The notes under the pieces were generated by a model, which was not told where the DNA came from, made no database searches, and worked only from the letters and a program-made list of their open reading frames with translations. This document shows positions 20,937-32,025 of a stretch of DNA of 64,000 nt, one piece after another (position 1 is the first letter of the stretch; each line of letters starts with the position of its first letter). Source of the DNA: Pseudogymnoascus destructans (Eukaryota; Ascomycota; Leotiomycetes; Thelebolales; Thelebolaceae); assembly GCF_001641265.1 (NCBI RefSeq), contig NW_020167561.1:24217-88216 (forward strand), written 5' to 3'. The position numbers and the translations under genes are program-made.

Positions 20937-23900
20937 CTAAACAACCGTCCTCCCCCTTAAAACCCATCCCTGCCCCCCCCGATGCACCATCGCCGCCACA
21001 ACCTCATCCCACTCCACCTTCCCCGCCTCCTCCTCCCCCGCATTCCCACTCAAATAATGCTGCTGAATCCTCGCCGCCGACGCCTTCGTCTGCGCCACCA
21101 CCATGCGTCTCGCAACCTCATTCGCCTCCCCCAACGACACCAGCCTTCTCTTCAGCTCTCCCCCGTCGACCTCCACCCTCTCCGCAGCCTCCAGACACTC
21201 CTCCCACACCCACCTCTGCGCCTGCAAGTCTTGCATATCACCCTTCAATAACTTCGCCTTCATCCTCTCCTTGGGATCCTCCGACGCTACCTCTTTGGGC
21301 ACAAACTCGCGCCAATCCTTCGTCTCTAGTCCCTCGTTGAAGATCTCTTTACTGCGCCACCCGGATGCGCGCGACTTCGCACTCGATTTCAATCCCTCCA
21401 CCGTCGCACTCTGCAGCTTGTGCTGCGCTAGCTCCAGGGCTGTAATACCTGTTGCGTTCTCGCGACCTAGCGTCTGGGGGTTCTGGAGAAGGAACTCGCG
21501 TACGTGAAGTGGGCGGCCTTGCTTGATAGCTACGTGTAGCGGGAGGTCGCCGACTGAGTTCATAATAGTTAGGTGCTGACCTTCAGTATAGGAGGACACC
21601 GTCTCAGGGATGGTACAGGCGTGGCTAGATTCGCCGCGTGAATTAGCGTTGCATTGCGACTGCCAGAGGGCAAATGGCGTAAAGCCCAGGATGTCGCGCT
21701 CGAGGAGCATCTCCGTCACGTCGCTCTTCCCGAAAAGGGAGAAGAAAGAGGCGAGGCTGTTGCGCTTTTCCCATTCTTCTGTCCAGGTGGGATTCCTTTC
21801 TGCGGGGCAAATGAGGTGGTGGATCATGTTGCGGCCGGTGGCGTCGCGGCTGCGGACCTTGGAGCCCAGTGCGAGGAGGACTTCAATGACGCCCTTGGAA
21901 CGGCGGGTGCATGCCAGATGCAGTGGCGTGAAGCTGCCGAGGGAGCGGCTTTCGAGGAAGGTCGCATCGTTACAGGCTATGTATTTGACAAGTTCCATGT
22001 GCTCAGGAAGGTCGTCTTCTGATGGCATCGTCATGACCGCAACATGAAGGAGGAGTTCATCTATTTTTGTTAGAATATTTATACCCATTAGTGGATGATG
22101 GTAACTTACGGCGCATGCTAAGCCATTTCGTAGCGGTGCCCTTGAAGCCATTCTCAGATTTCGATAGCGCCACCACGCGCTTATCATTCTCATGCATAGC
22201 AGCAAACTCAAGGTACTTGATCGTGGGAAGATCGCTCAAGAACCACTGTACGGACGCGAGATTTCCGAATTTTGCAGCTTTCAGGAGAGGCGGCGTTGTC
22301 TCTCTCACCCTGTAGATGTAGCTACCACCGTTCGGATTTCCTGCCTGCGCCCAGCTGGCATTCTTCTTGCCGCCGACATTCAAACCTTGATAGTACTGTG
22401 GCTTCTCCTCCGGCAGCTTGACACCACTCGACTCAACGAGATGATCAAGCGGAATCCCAACGCCAGTTCGCTTGATCATTTCCCCAAGAATTTCGGTACG
22501 GCCCAGCCTTATGGCTTGCTCAAAGTCATACTGAGCCACGATAGGGGATAGCGGCTCGTTGGGGAAGTGAACAGCATGCTCCTCGGCGATTTGATAGAGG
22601 AACCTGAGGAGTCTGGTGTCGTTGGTAAATATGGCATACTGAACCAAGCTGCTCTGTCTCCCAAGGACGTCCTCTTTTGGTCGCTCTTTCTCGTCTATGA
22701 ACCAAAGAGCATTGCATGGCCAGTGTAGCATGTCCATAGGCTTAACGTGGCTCTTGATGACCGTTGAAAGAGCGGCAACATTATCAATAGTGAATACCTC
22801 ATCGACAAGTTCACTGCGAAGGCCAATCTGTGAGTGGTCATCGTCATCAGAATCCTCACTTTCGGAACCGTGGTCAGAACAACAGCCAGCTTGGTCGTAA
22901 TCAATGCTCCATTTGATCTTTCCTCCCTCATTGTCCCGTGGTTCGTACTGCGCAAGAGCGATTTCAACAATCACCTTGGCCATCCTGTAATGCGAAGGGC
23001 CCCGGAGAATCGCAAGTGAGAATGGAGACACGCCAGTGAACCCCTTTTGCGTGACGATAAAGTTCGATCTATAAGCAAAGCCAGGCATACTAACGCCATA
23101 GTGCTGGCTTCTTTCAGGGACAGTGTCTTTAACAGCTATTTGCAAAGCCGGGTGCTCCTGCCCATCCTCGCTCTTCCAAGGTCGAAGGGTTAACGATTTA
23201 ACCTCGTCAATGTCGTTACTCCAGACAGCTTCAAACAGTCTAAAGTGGCCTTCCATAAGATGGTCGCTTAAAGCTGGCACGCTGAATAGGAAGATTGTCT
23301 CGTATGCATTAACATCTGGTGAAAACACTGGGTCTAGTTTGGGCTGCCTGTCGCCAATATCCACAAGATTAACGTGACTGTGAGCTTGTTTGAACGTCTT
23401 TGCTCCAGCTTCAATAAGAATCTCTTCAAGCTCTTCATATTGGGCGAGAAGCGACTGAATCGCCGACATCTTCGCATCCACGGCAGCTTCGAAGCCACTC
23501 TCAACTTCGAGGCTTTTATTGTAAGATACCCATTGTGCGTCATTTTCGGTCTTGACATTCCTGTATCGGTTGAGCGCAGTCCAGTATTTATAAGTTCCAG
23601 GCTTAAGATCTTTGAGGTAATATGCCTCCTCATGCAAGGTGGTCGGCACCTTATTTGCTGCCCATGTCAATCTTTTGTGCTCCTTCAAACTTTTGATCTT
23701 CCGCTGCACCACGTCAAGAACAGTAGCTGCAGTGATCGTGTTATAATTATAAGTCGCTGCAAGAGCCGTCTGACCAGCGATGGTAACGGTGTTGGGATCA
23801 GCACCGTGCGCAAGCAGTGCTGCAACCATCTTCGGAAATTCACATATGGCAGCAAGGACGATAGGCTGCGAGCACATCGTTTTATACGTCTTCATGTTCT

Positions 23901-26562
23901 GTTCGGCGGTGCTGTTCTTGGCGTACTCATTTTTAGCAAAGTAACACTTGATGAAGCCTTCGAATGAGATCCCTGGCTTAGCACCGAGGGAAAGCAACTT
24001 CTTGAGCAACTCGTCACCGCCTTCCTTGATGGCCATGGAGACCATAGTCCTAGCTGACTTATAATCATCCATGGTAACAAGATCAAGAACACTCTTCACT
24101 GCCGGACCGTCTCGCTCATAGAAAATATCAAGAAGGTCTGGCCTGTTTCGTTCAACGACGTAGTGAAGTGCAGTGTAGTGGTCCATATCGGCTTGGGCGG
24201 AGGTAGCCCCAAGCTGAAGCAGAGTGTCAATAACATCCCTCGCTTTCTCGTTCTTCAATGCCGTTGCAAGAACTGTAGATAGAATCGCCTGGTTGGAAAC
24301 ATGCTTTGTGCCGATCTTGATTGGTAGCAGGACATCTGCTCCATACTCTCCCACCAACATGCGGATCACAGGTATGTGACCGCCCATGATGGCGAAGTGC
24401 AGTGCAGTGCATTGCAGATCCCAGGCAACGACATTAATATCGTAGAAGTCAGGCGCATCCTCATCATCTAGAATATCATTCGACTCTCCTAGTGCAGCCC
24501 CCTTAACTTTAGTGAAGCCTTGAGTCTCCGAGTCGTTATCACTATCATTTTCCGTCTCAACCTCCATTCCTGAGCCTTCCGAATCGCTTCCGTCGGCATC
24601 TTCCATCTCCTCGTCGTCATCTCCGGATTTCTTTGCGGCCAATTTAGCAGCTCGAAGTTTATCCTCCTTTTCTGCCTCTTCCTCTTCATTCGCAAGACTC
24701 TTGTCCATCAAGATCTTTATGATATCGGCATGGCCCAGTTGTGCAGCAATATGCAAAGCACAGCGTCCATCAAGGAGTCTGGCAATGATTTTAGCACCAT
24801 TGTCAATGAGAACCTTGACAATGTCTGCATTTCCATTGATGACAGCCAGGTGAAGCGGCGCCCTGCCGACATAATCTCTCGTGTTGATGTCGTTGCCTTC
24901 TTGCTCGCACCAGCCCGTAATGTAGTCGATATCACCATCGACAATTGCCTGACAAAGCATTTGGGTGTTCCCAACATATGCCATCTCAGTCCAGTCATCG
25001 GTGGTGATAGGATTGAAACTACCAATCTCCTGCCGTCCTGGGTCATCTTTGACGAAGATAAGGGGTCCTGTGATGTAAGTCTTGCTCTCTTCCTCTGCAA
25101 TCTCAATCTCCTCGTCTGTCTTGGGAACGGGGCAGAAGCCACAGCAATCTCCCAAAACATCCTCAGCAGTGCCAAAGAAGCAGGGGTGACGATGTAGTTC
25201 AACTTCGCGCTCCTTGGGGCGATTCCATTCGGAGTTGAGGAGGAGATCCTTGGTGTACAACACTCGTTCAATTTTGCGCGCAGTGAATCGTTTTCCATAC
25301 GGCACACCAATGGTGTGGTAGTTGGAAACCTGGTCTTCTTCGGCCCAATCGGCAACTTCGTCCTCTTGCTCATCCTTAATATTTCCAAAGAGCTTGTGCT
25401 GGTCTCTGACGTGTCTATCGACAGCGGGGCGGCCTCTCTCTTTGCGTCGCTCATCAGTATACCCCTCGCGGTCTACGGTCCGGGGGAGCTTCTCCAGAAC
25501 TAAAAGTCTGGAAAGACCAAGCGTCTTCCGGAATGCCCTCTCAAAGATCGTGGGGTCGACGCGTGATCGGTCAAGGTCCGGCCAGTGAACTTCAAACCCA
25601 CGGTGAGAGTATTTCGAAAGACGATTCTCATATGATGGAGACCGACGGGTAAGGTCAATAGTATTGGTCTGCGTTGAAAACGCCGCAAGCGCTCTGGGGC
25701 TGCCATAAACCTCCTTACCATCGTACGCGACACAGGCGCAGTCAACATCGAAACCGGTGATGATCTGAGAGATGGAATCGTAGAGACGCAAGACAATCTG
25801 AACGTGGCGAGTCGGATATTGACTGGCAATAGTTATAGCGTTCTTCGTGCGAATAGTCGTTACTTCGTGAAGAATGCTGTCCTTGACCGTTGTCTCAATG
25901 CGCTTAATCTTCTGCAGTCCCTCCTCCTCCGTAAGGCCGTAGAGGAAGAGATCCACATCACTTGCCGGGGCAAGCCGATCATGATAGTACTCCCTCAAGC
26001 TCTTCTTGCTTCCAGACCACTTCTCTGGGACGGGTAATAGCGCAGTCGTAACGGAACTCCCTGCAGCAACAACATTGCTCCAGTCCAGTTCGCTCAATGA
26101 CGACTCCGAGAAGAGGTTAAAGTTGCTCTGGAACTCCTTCAAGGAGGTAACTACAGCTGGAGAACCATCGGGCTTACGATCAGCCTTGCTGAGGCCCATA
26201 ATATACTTCTCCTTCTCAGCCTCCGTCTCATCATCCAGCTTGCGCGCGCGGACCTTCAGAGCCGACTCCTGCCCAGCATAGATGGGGACGGTATTGATGT
26301 GCCCATCTTTCAGGACCGGGTCATCTGGCTGCTGGGCATAGAACTTCCTGAGCTCCGCCTCGTAGGCGTGATACGGCTCGAGAAGCTCAGGCACTAGCGT
26401 GTCCTTTGCTTGAGAGAAATAGGAGGCAAAATCTTTGACGGGCGCGGGTAGGGGGGGCAGTTCCAGGACAGCCTCGATCTCTGGGCTGCCGCTTTTCTGG
26501 CGCATGGTGTTGGGGTTTTGTTCGACGGCGAGCTTCTCTAGATTTGTGCGGAGAGAAGGCAT
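20937..26562 (-). CDS. Giant ankyrin-repeat protein with nucleotidyltransferase-like N-terminus
   Basis: Two exons, 26562-22110 and 22060-20937, with a 49-nt intron (GTAAGT...AATAG); about 1858 aa. The chosen start is the first ATG (MPSLRTNLEKLAVEQ); upstream codons in frame are not ATG. Residues about 170-240 contain VVAAGSSVTTALL followed by ASDVDLFLYGL, resembling the G-S...DxD core of nucleotidyltransferase folds. Ankyrin-type repeats follow (GRAPLHLAVINGNADIVKVLI, GRCALHIAAQLGHADIIKIL and more), separated by a very acidic segment (EEEAEKEDKL...DGSDSEGSGMEVETEND), with further ankyrin repeats near the C-terminus (FTPLHLACTRRSKGVIEVLL). No transmembrane segment is seen. The biochemical role is unknown to me; the nucleotidyltransferase reading is inference from two motifs. 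Confidence 0.88.
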
Positions 26563-27571
26563 GGCGTAAAGGGATGTTGACACACGTTATAATATGTCGT
26601 AGAAAGCTCTCAAAAAACAGAAAGAAGGCTTGATCAGAGAGGTGGGGGGGGGCTGCAAGTATCAATAAATGGGGGGATTTGTTGAGTGCTGAATGTGAGG
26701 ACAGGCTGGTATTCAACAAAGCATTCGATTCAAATGAAGGAGAAGATGAATGGAGAACAGGAGATGAAAGGATATTGAAGCTACATATATACAGATATCC
26801 TCTCAAAACATTTTAAGCCACGGCCTTGAGGCAGAATCTCAGCGGAGCGATCAGTTCTCATTGACACCACCACTGAACCCTGTGGCGCTGGCGGTGAGAC
26901 ATGTCCATCACAGTGATGTCGCGCCATGGCGCCATGGAAACGGACGTTCGTGTTGGCATCCAAGTTGCATCTTGTAGGCAACCATGGGTGCCTTTTTCAT
27001 TTCTCTTGGATCCTCTCCACAACATCCAGGCTGCCTCAACACAGACAAGGGTAGGTAATTGAAATCACGGGAACACGGGCCGGTCTTAGTCGCACGTGTC
27101 GCGAACTTTGCCAATGGAGGAGCTGAGCTGAAAGGGCGGGGATCCCTGTCACAAGGCTCACAAGGCAGCACATCCACTCGCTGGCCCACTCTCGCACGAT
27201 TTCCGTGCCGTAACCCTGTCAGCTCGACGATACCTTTCTATCTCTCCACCTCTCCACCTCCATTGGAAGGATGTGGGACAAATAGAAGGGAAGGCACAAT
27301 GGGGAATGAAAGAAACAGCCGCAGGAACCGAGGAACGGAGGAAGTCATGACAGCGAACAATAAGAACCCTCCCAAGAAGACACGATGAGACTGGAAAGAG
27401 CGATCCCATCACCCTTTCCGCCCCCATCGTAGAACGACGCGATTGCACAGAGAGGATCCTTTACTGAGCTTCTAGAGCACAGCATGAAAGCTCACATTGT
27501 TGCCCATGCCCAATGATATGCTCAAGCAATCTCCTCCCTATTCTCTTTGCCCATCATGCCATCCACGCCAT
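26563..27571. other. Intergenic between SPO11 and the ankyrin gene
   Basis: About 1.0 kb. Presumed promoter and leader of the ankyrin gene at the left and 3' region of SPO11 at the right, where 27540-27570 is C-rich. Short ORFs here (e.g. 27059-27388) have no recognisable features. Confidence 0.45.
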
Positions 27572-29142
27572 CTACACCTCAGCCCACCCCCCAATCCCCC
27601 CCTCCACCCACCTCCCCAACCTCTCTCCCCCTCCCAAAACCTGAATCTCTGCCTTCAAATTCAAAAACAACATACATTGCACCTCCCTCCTCCACTCCTC
27701 CTCCCCCACCTCCCCCATCGCCGGATGCCTCATCAACATGCTCCTCCCCAGTCTCCTATCCCTTTTCGTCAGTGTCAAAATCCCCGGCACCTCGCCTCCC
27801 CGGTCTTCATCCTGCCGAATCTGCGTACCCACAGCACTCTCGAGTTTCACGCCCAGCCACCGCAAGCCGGGGACTGCTAATCCGTCGTTCTGGTGCGCTA
27901 AGCTCGCTGAGCCGTGCGCGTAGGTGCTTAGAATCGATATTCCGTGCGGATCATAGTCGGTAAGTACATAAATCGGTGGACAGCCCCGCGTCGAGGACAG
28001 CAGATGCAGAAGGGCGCGGGTAGCGATGTCGGGGTACCCCTTTGCAGTTACAAGAAGACCAGGGCCGGCGCGGGATGTGCGTGCGTGGTGGGTGGTGGAG
28101 AGAGTGCGGAAGGTAGCTTCTTTTTCAATCACAAGAATCCAGTTGCAAGATGGGAAGGAGAGGTGTGATATATCTTTTGTATTTGGTACGAGGATGCCCT
28201 GGGGAGTTGTCAGTATTGTCTTGGACCAGTGGGTGTGGGGAAGGGGGGGACCTCGTTCTCGGAAGAGCAGTCGACGATTTGGCCATCGTGCTTGTGGATG
28301 TGGAGGGAGCCAGAGAGGAGGCCTTTGGCTGTGGCTACGATGTTGAGGGCGTCGCGGGGGATGTTGAGGGTGAATGCCAGGTCGTCGATGTAGCGGTCGA
28401 CGATTGCTTGTTTGATGAAGAGGTCGGGGTCGCGGTAGTAGATGTCCCTTTGGTGGGTTAGCAAGGGACCGGATTATGACAGGCTGAATGTCGAGATGCT
28501 TCTGTTGATATCCCAAGGATATCCCAAGGCTTGGGTGGGAGAATTATGAGTGTAGATTTATGAGAAATCACCTGCCTTTTGGTGGTGACAATCCCAGTAA
28601 CCAGAGCTTCATGAGATAACTCCAATATTCGGAGCAAGGCCGCTATAAAATCCAACCGTGAGCATGGCTCAACCTTCCTTTGGATCCCAGAAGCACATAC
28701 CAAACTTCCAAGCCTCTTTCTGAGTCTTTCCAGGAAAAGTGATCTCCTTTGTCTCAACATTCCTGGTATTTCGAATCGCCCCCGAGGCAGCGTCTATAGT
28801 TTGCTGACCATTCCCCCCTCTCGACTTGATGTGGAGAACGAGGCATTTCTTTTCATTTATAATGCAATCGAAGAGCGACTCAAAAATGACTTCGATTTTC
28901 GTTATGACTTCTCCGGCTTGGAGGTTATTATTTCTTGGAGCTCCTTGGGAGATGGCTAGGCTGTCAGCGTAGTCTTCTGGAGGTGATGGGGCCAGTTGAT
29001 TCTGAGATATTAGTTTGTCATATGGTGAGTTAGGTAGCAAAGAGTTATCTGATGAAGCATTTTTCCAGAGGTTAAGAAAGTTATAATCCATTGCTGGGTA
29101 TCTTTTGGTGGATAATTTATTCCATTGATGAGAAATATACAT
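27572..29142 (-). CDS. spo11: Meiotic double-strand-break transesterase Spo11 (Topo VIA-like)
   Basis: Four exons: 29142-28701, 28642-28576, 28447-28252 and 28198-27572; 443 aa. Exons 2-3 join as LSHEALVTGIVTTKR-DIYYRDPDLFIKQ: the second Tyr of DIYYRD is at the catalytic position of Spo11/Top6A. Next come the winged-helix part (YIDDLAFTLNIPRDALNIVATAKG) and the Toprim domain in exon 4 (WILVIEKEATFRTL with metal-binding Glu; IYVLTDYDPHGISIL with DxD). Spo11 starts meiotic recombination. Only a GC donor (AAAAG|GCAGGT at 28576/28575) keeps phase between exons 2 and 3; the nearby GT would shift the frame. The N-terminus is poorly conserved, and the ATG for MDYNFLNLWKN is an alternative start. It borders the transposon island. 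Confidence 0.88.
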
Positions 29143-29325
29143 TCTGGCATAAATATTTAAAAGGCCAGCATAGGAAGAAGATATTCTCTAAAGAGAAAAT
29201 ATTCCCGTTGCCATTTTCGGGGTTTTTATGATCTTGATTCGCTTGGTAGACACTGACAGCGCTAATACGTGGGACGCGCTCCCTTGAGATAGTGTTGTTG
29301 GAAGGACCGAAATATTGCGACAGTA

Positions 29326-30297
29326 GACTACAGTATATAGAACGAATGGATTGAATTGAATGACTACACTACCTACGGAGCCTACGTATTATTTATATCA
29401 TTAGGAGGGCCTACCCAAAGCCCCGAGTAACAGAAGGGTTTCAATGCGTCAGAGTTTGAGGCAATCTGCTTACGCCAAGCGCCAATTGGGGAGCCCGACG
29501 ATAGCACTGGGAAAGCTGCCATTCTCATTCCCTCAACAGCCTCCTTACGTAGTCTGTAGGAAAGTGATATATAGTGAGAAAAATCGACTAGTGAGCTGGA
29601 TACCACCAAACTCACTGTCGCCTTCACCGAACGATTCAGCCACCGGTCTTTCCGGGTCATTGTCCTCTGCCCCTAATGGGCAGAGAGTCGAAGACTCGGT
29701 CGTTAGGCCGATGTTGCGGCCGAACGCTTTTCTTGTCATCGGTGCGGTGTTGCTGCCGCCCGACTCTCATTGTCGCTACGGTGTTGTCGCCACACGACTT
29801 CCTTCCAAATCCTCGTTCCTGTCGCTAAGGACGAAATCAAAACGGAACACCAAGGGTTTGGCGCTCCCAAAATCGGTCGTCTGCGGTAAACAGCTCTGTC
29901 TGCCAGACGGCAGGCCATCGTGGAGATCACTGTCTCCTTCCGCGCGGGAGGGACGGAGATTTCTAGCCTCTACGGGGCTTGTTGTAACCGGCCCCCTTTG
30001 GCACGGGACGTAAGATACTACGTCAGCGGCACTGCATAGAGGACTAGGCTGGGCGTTAGGATTCCTGGCTGTAGGTAAAGCCGGGCGTCAGGCTTCATGA
30101 CTGCATAGAAGCCGGGCGTTTGGATCATCGCCAGCCTCAGCATAGTCGGGCGATTTACCCCGCTCTGCACTGGTGCCAGGCTTCGTAAATCAGCTCTGGG
30201 CCTGAGCTGGCATTGAGAGCCGGTCTACAAATAGTACGTAGGCCCCGTAGATATGCTAATTAATTCAATTCTATTCTATGGTCTATATACTGCAGTG
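29326..30297. mobile_element. DNA element with about 75-bp imperfect terminal inverted repeats
   Basis: The left end 29326-29400 and the reverse complement of 30225-30297 share ACAGTATATAGA/GCAGTATATAGA, a TTGAATTGAAT word, CTACGG-GCCTACGTA and TATTT in the same order, at roughly three-quarters identity. The interior (about 820 bp, GC-richer than its flanks) has one 189-codon ORF (29444-30013) with no recognisable domain, and a string of GCCGGGCGT / CTGGGCGTTAGG words at 30045-30150. It is probably a non-autonomous or decayed DNA transposon; family unknown. Confidence 0.5.
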
Positions 30298-30452
30298 TTC
30301 TGAGTGCACCACCTGCATCCTATTTGAAGTGATAGTTCCACAGCTTGTGGGATACATGGCCATTTTCGCTACGTATCCTAGAGCGTTGGTAATCCTGCAA
30401 CAGGGCTTACTACACAAGATACCCTTTGATGCGGCGCGAGAATGCGGGGAGA

Positions 30453-30573
30453 GTTATGATGGTCACGGAGGTCATGATGCCAGTCCAGGTAAAGTAAGCT
30501 ATATTGAAAGGAAGGAAGAAGGTGAGGCTATTCCTCATTATATACAGCTGTGTGATTAGCGATCCATTGTAAC
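30453..30573. repeat. Short MITE-like repeat, copy 1
   Basis: 121 bp (GTTATGATGGTCACGGAGGTCATGATG ... GATCCATTGTAAC, split here by identity to copy 2). It is closely related to 51641-51783. Its ends form GTTA-A/TTGTAAC inverted repeats. The AT-rich interior includes CTATTCCTCATTATA, shared by both copies. Confidence 0.55.
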
Positions 30574-30764
30574 TGTGTTGGAGGGAAAGGAGGACATGGG
30601 CGTGGGGATTCGGTGGAAATTAGGCCCTGAGACACCCGTATTTCCCAGGGCGACCGTCCAGCTCCCATACTGGGTGGCCGTGCTGATCTGCTGCAGCCAC
30701 CGAAATCCTCCACCGCTCAGGTGATTACCACCCAGCCGTACGGGGTTTTTCCCCATTCCCTACA

Positions 30765-30860
30765 TATAGAATACGTAGGCCCGTAGGATAGTATAGGAAT
30801 TCAATTGTTTCATTTTTACTCTAAATTACCATATTTACTGTGAGCGTTCTGTTCCGTTGC
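30765..30860. repeat. Third copy of the 29.3/30.3-kb terminal repeat
   Basis: The reverse complement contains CAATTGAATTCC and CTACGGGCCTACGTATTCTAT, matching the inner TIR words of the 29326-30297 element. It suggests either a second, truncated copy of the family or that the original element extended to here. Confidence 0.4.
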
Positions 30861-31119
30861 ACCCGGGATTAATTACGGTCGCCGGAGATCTACATACAGT
30901 CCTGGCCCTACATCCCCGGACCGTAGAATTACTCCCAACAAACTGTCAGTTGAATACAGGTCACATGCTCGGAAATATGTGACACATTATAAGAAGAGTA
31001 TATATTCATTCAGCCTAGCGCCCCTACTCGTGCGGCCCCAAAAGTTTCCACAAGGTCTGTGCGTAATAAGTGGGGCGTGTAAGTACTTGGAGAAAATGCA
31101 TGTACATACTCTACTCGTA

Positions 31120-31913
31120 CTATTGATCTACCCAACGAAAGTTGTTCCCCCCATTGACTGCAATACACCGCTCCAACTTGTCCTTAAACGAAGCACATAA
31201 TTGTGTAGATTTCCCATCCATTTTTTTCCCCCATTCTTCCTCAAGAAATACCCGTGCATGAGCTCTCTCAAACTTCCCTCCGTTTAATGGTGTATAGCCA
31301 TCAACCTGATCCTTGAGATAATCAAAGGCATTTTCAATAGGGTGCAAATCGGGAGAGTTTGGAGGCCAAAATTTCACTCTATAGATTCCCTCCTTCTTCA
31401 TATAATCTTCCAAATCGGTGAGCCTTCAAATGAACACTTACATTATCATCCACAAACCATACTCGTTTTGTAGGATGTAAAGCCTTTACTTTTCGAAAGT
31501 AGGGGAAGAGAAGAGGAATAAGAACCATCTCTCGATATAGAAACCAATCAATCCTGCCCTTTGAAACTTCTTGCCCTTCTGATTGCCATCCTCTACTCCA
31601 TGTCTCTATATCTCCAAACTCTTGTGAAGCAACTTGTGCCTTTTTCCATTTGCTTTTGCCATTCCGAATATCTGCATTTAGAGTTTTCCATATATCCGTA
31701 CTCAAGAGTTCCAACTGTTGTTGCTCTAACAAGTTCATTCTCTGCTTTTGATTTCCAATATGCATTTATCTCTCGTAGTTTCTGCACATGTATCTGCTTC
31801 TCTTCTATACTTTCAGGAATCCATGAATGAGAAGGGCGTAAGATAGAGGTTTCTGAACTCATTGTTCCCCAAAACATAACTTGAAATAAAGATTTCTTCT
31901 GTTGAATTGCCAT
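31120..31913 (-). pseudogene. Tc1/mariner-superfamily transposase, broken
   Basis: Three minus-strand segments in different frames line up as one transposase: 31913-31593 (FQVMFWGTMSSETSILRPS), 31765-31379 (VWFVDDNVSVHLKAH, second catalytic Asp region) and 31413-31120 (FWPPNSPDLHPIENAFDYLK, third catalytic acidic residue). The frames are broken by at least two indels and no N-terminal HTH part is intact. It differs from the transposase at 36.5-38.8 kb. No TIRs could be identified. Confidence 0.75.
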
Positions 31914-32025
31914 GCTCTCTGCTGTTTGACCCCGTTGAACTGTTATCTGTCGTTTCTTATGTGGATTCCCTCTGAAATTGATATATATGATTCGTCTGAG
32001 AAAATAAAAATTGATCCAGCTTCAA

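Noticed and set aside
28571..28575. GT donor at CAG|GTGATT in SPO11 exon 2
   Set aside because: It adds four bases and puts DIYYRD out of frame with every nearby AG acceptor.
29444..30013. 189-codon ORF as a host gene
   Set aside because: It lies inside an element bounded by inverted repeats and has no recognisable domain.
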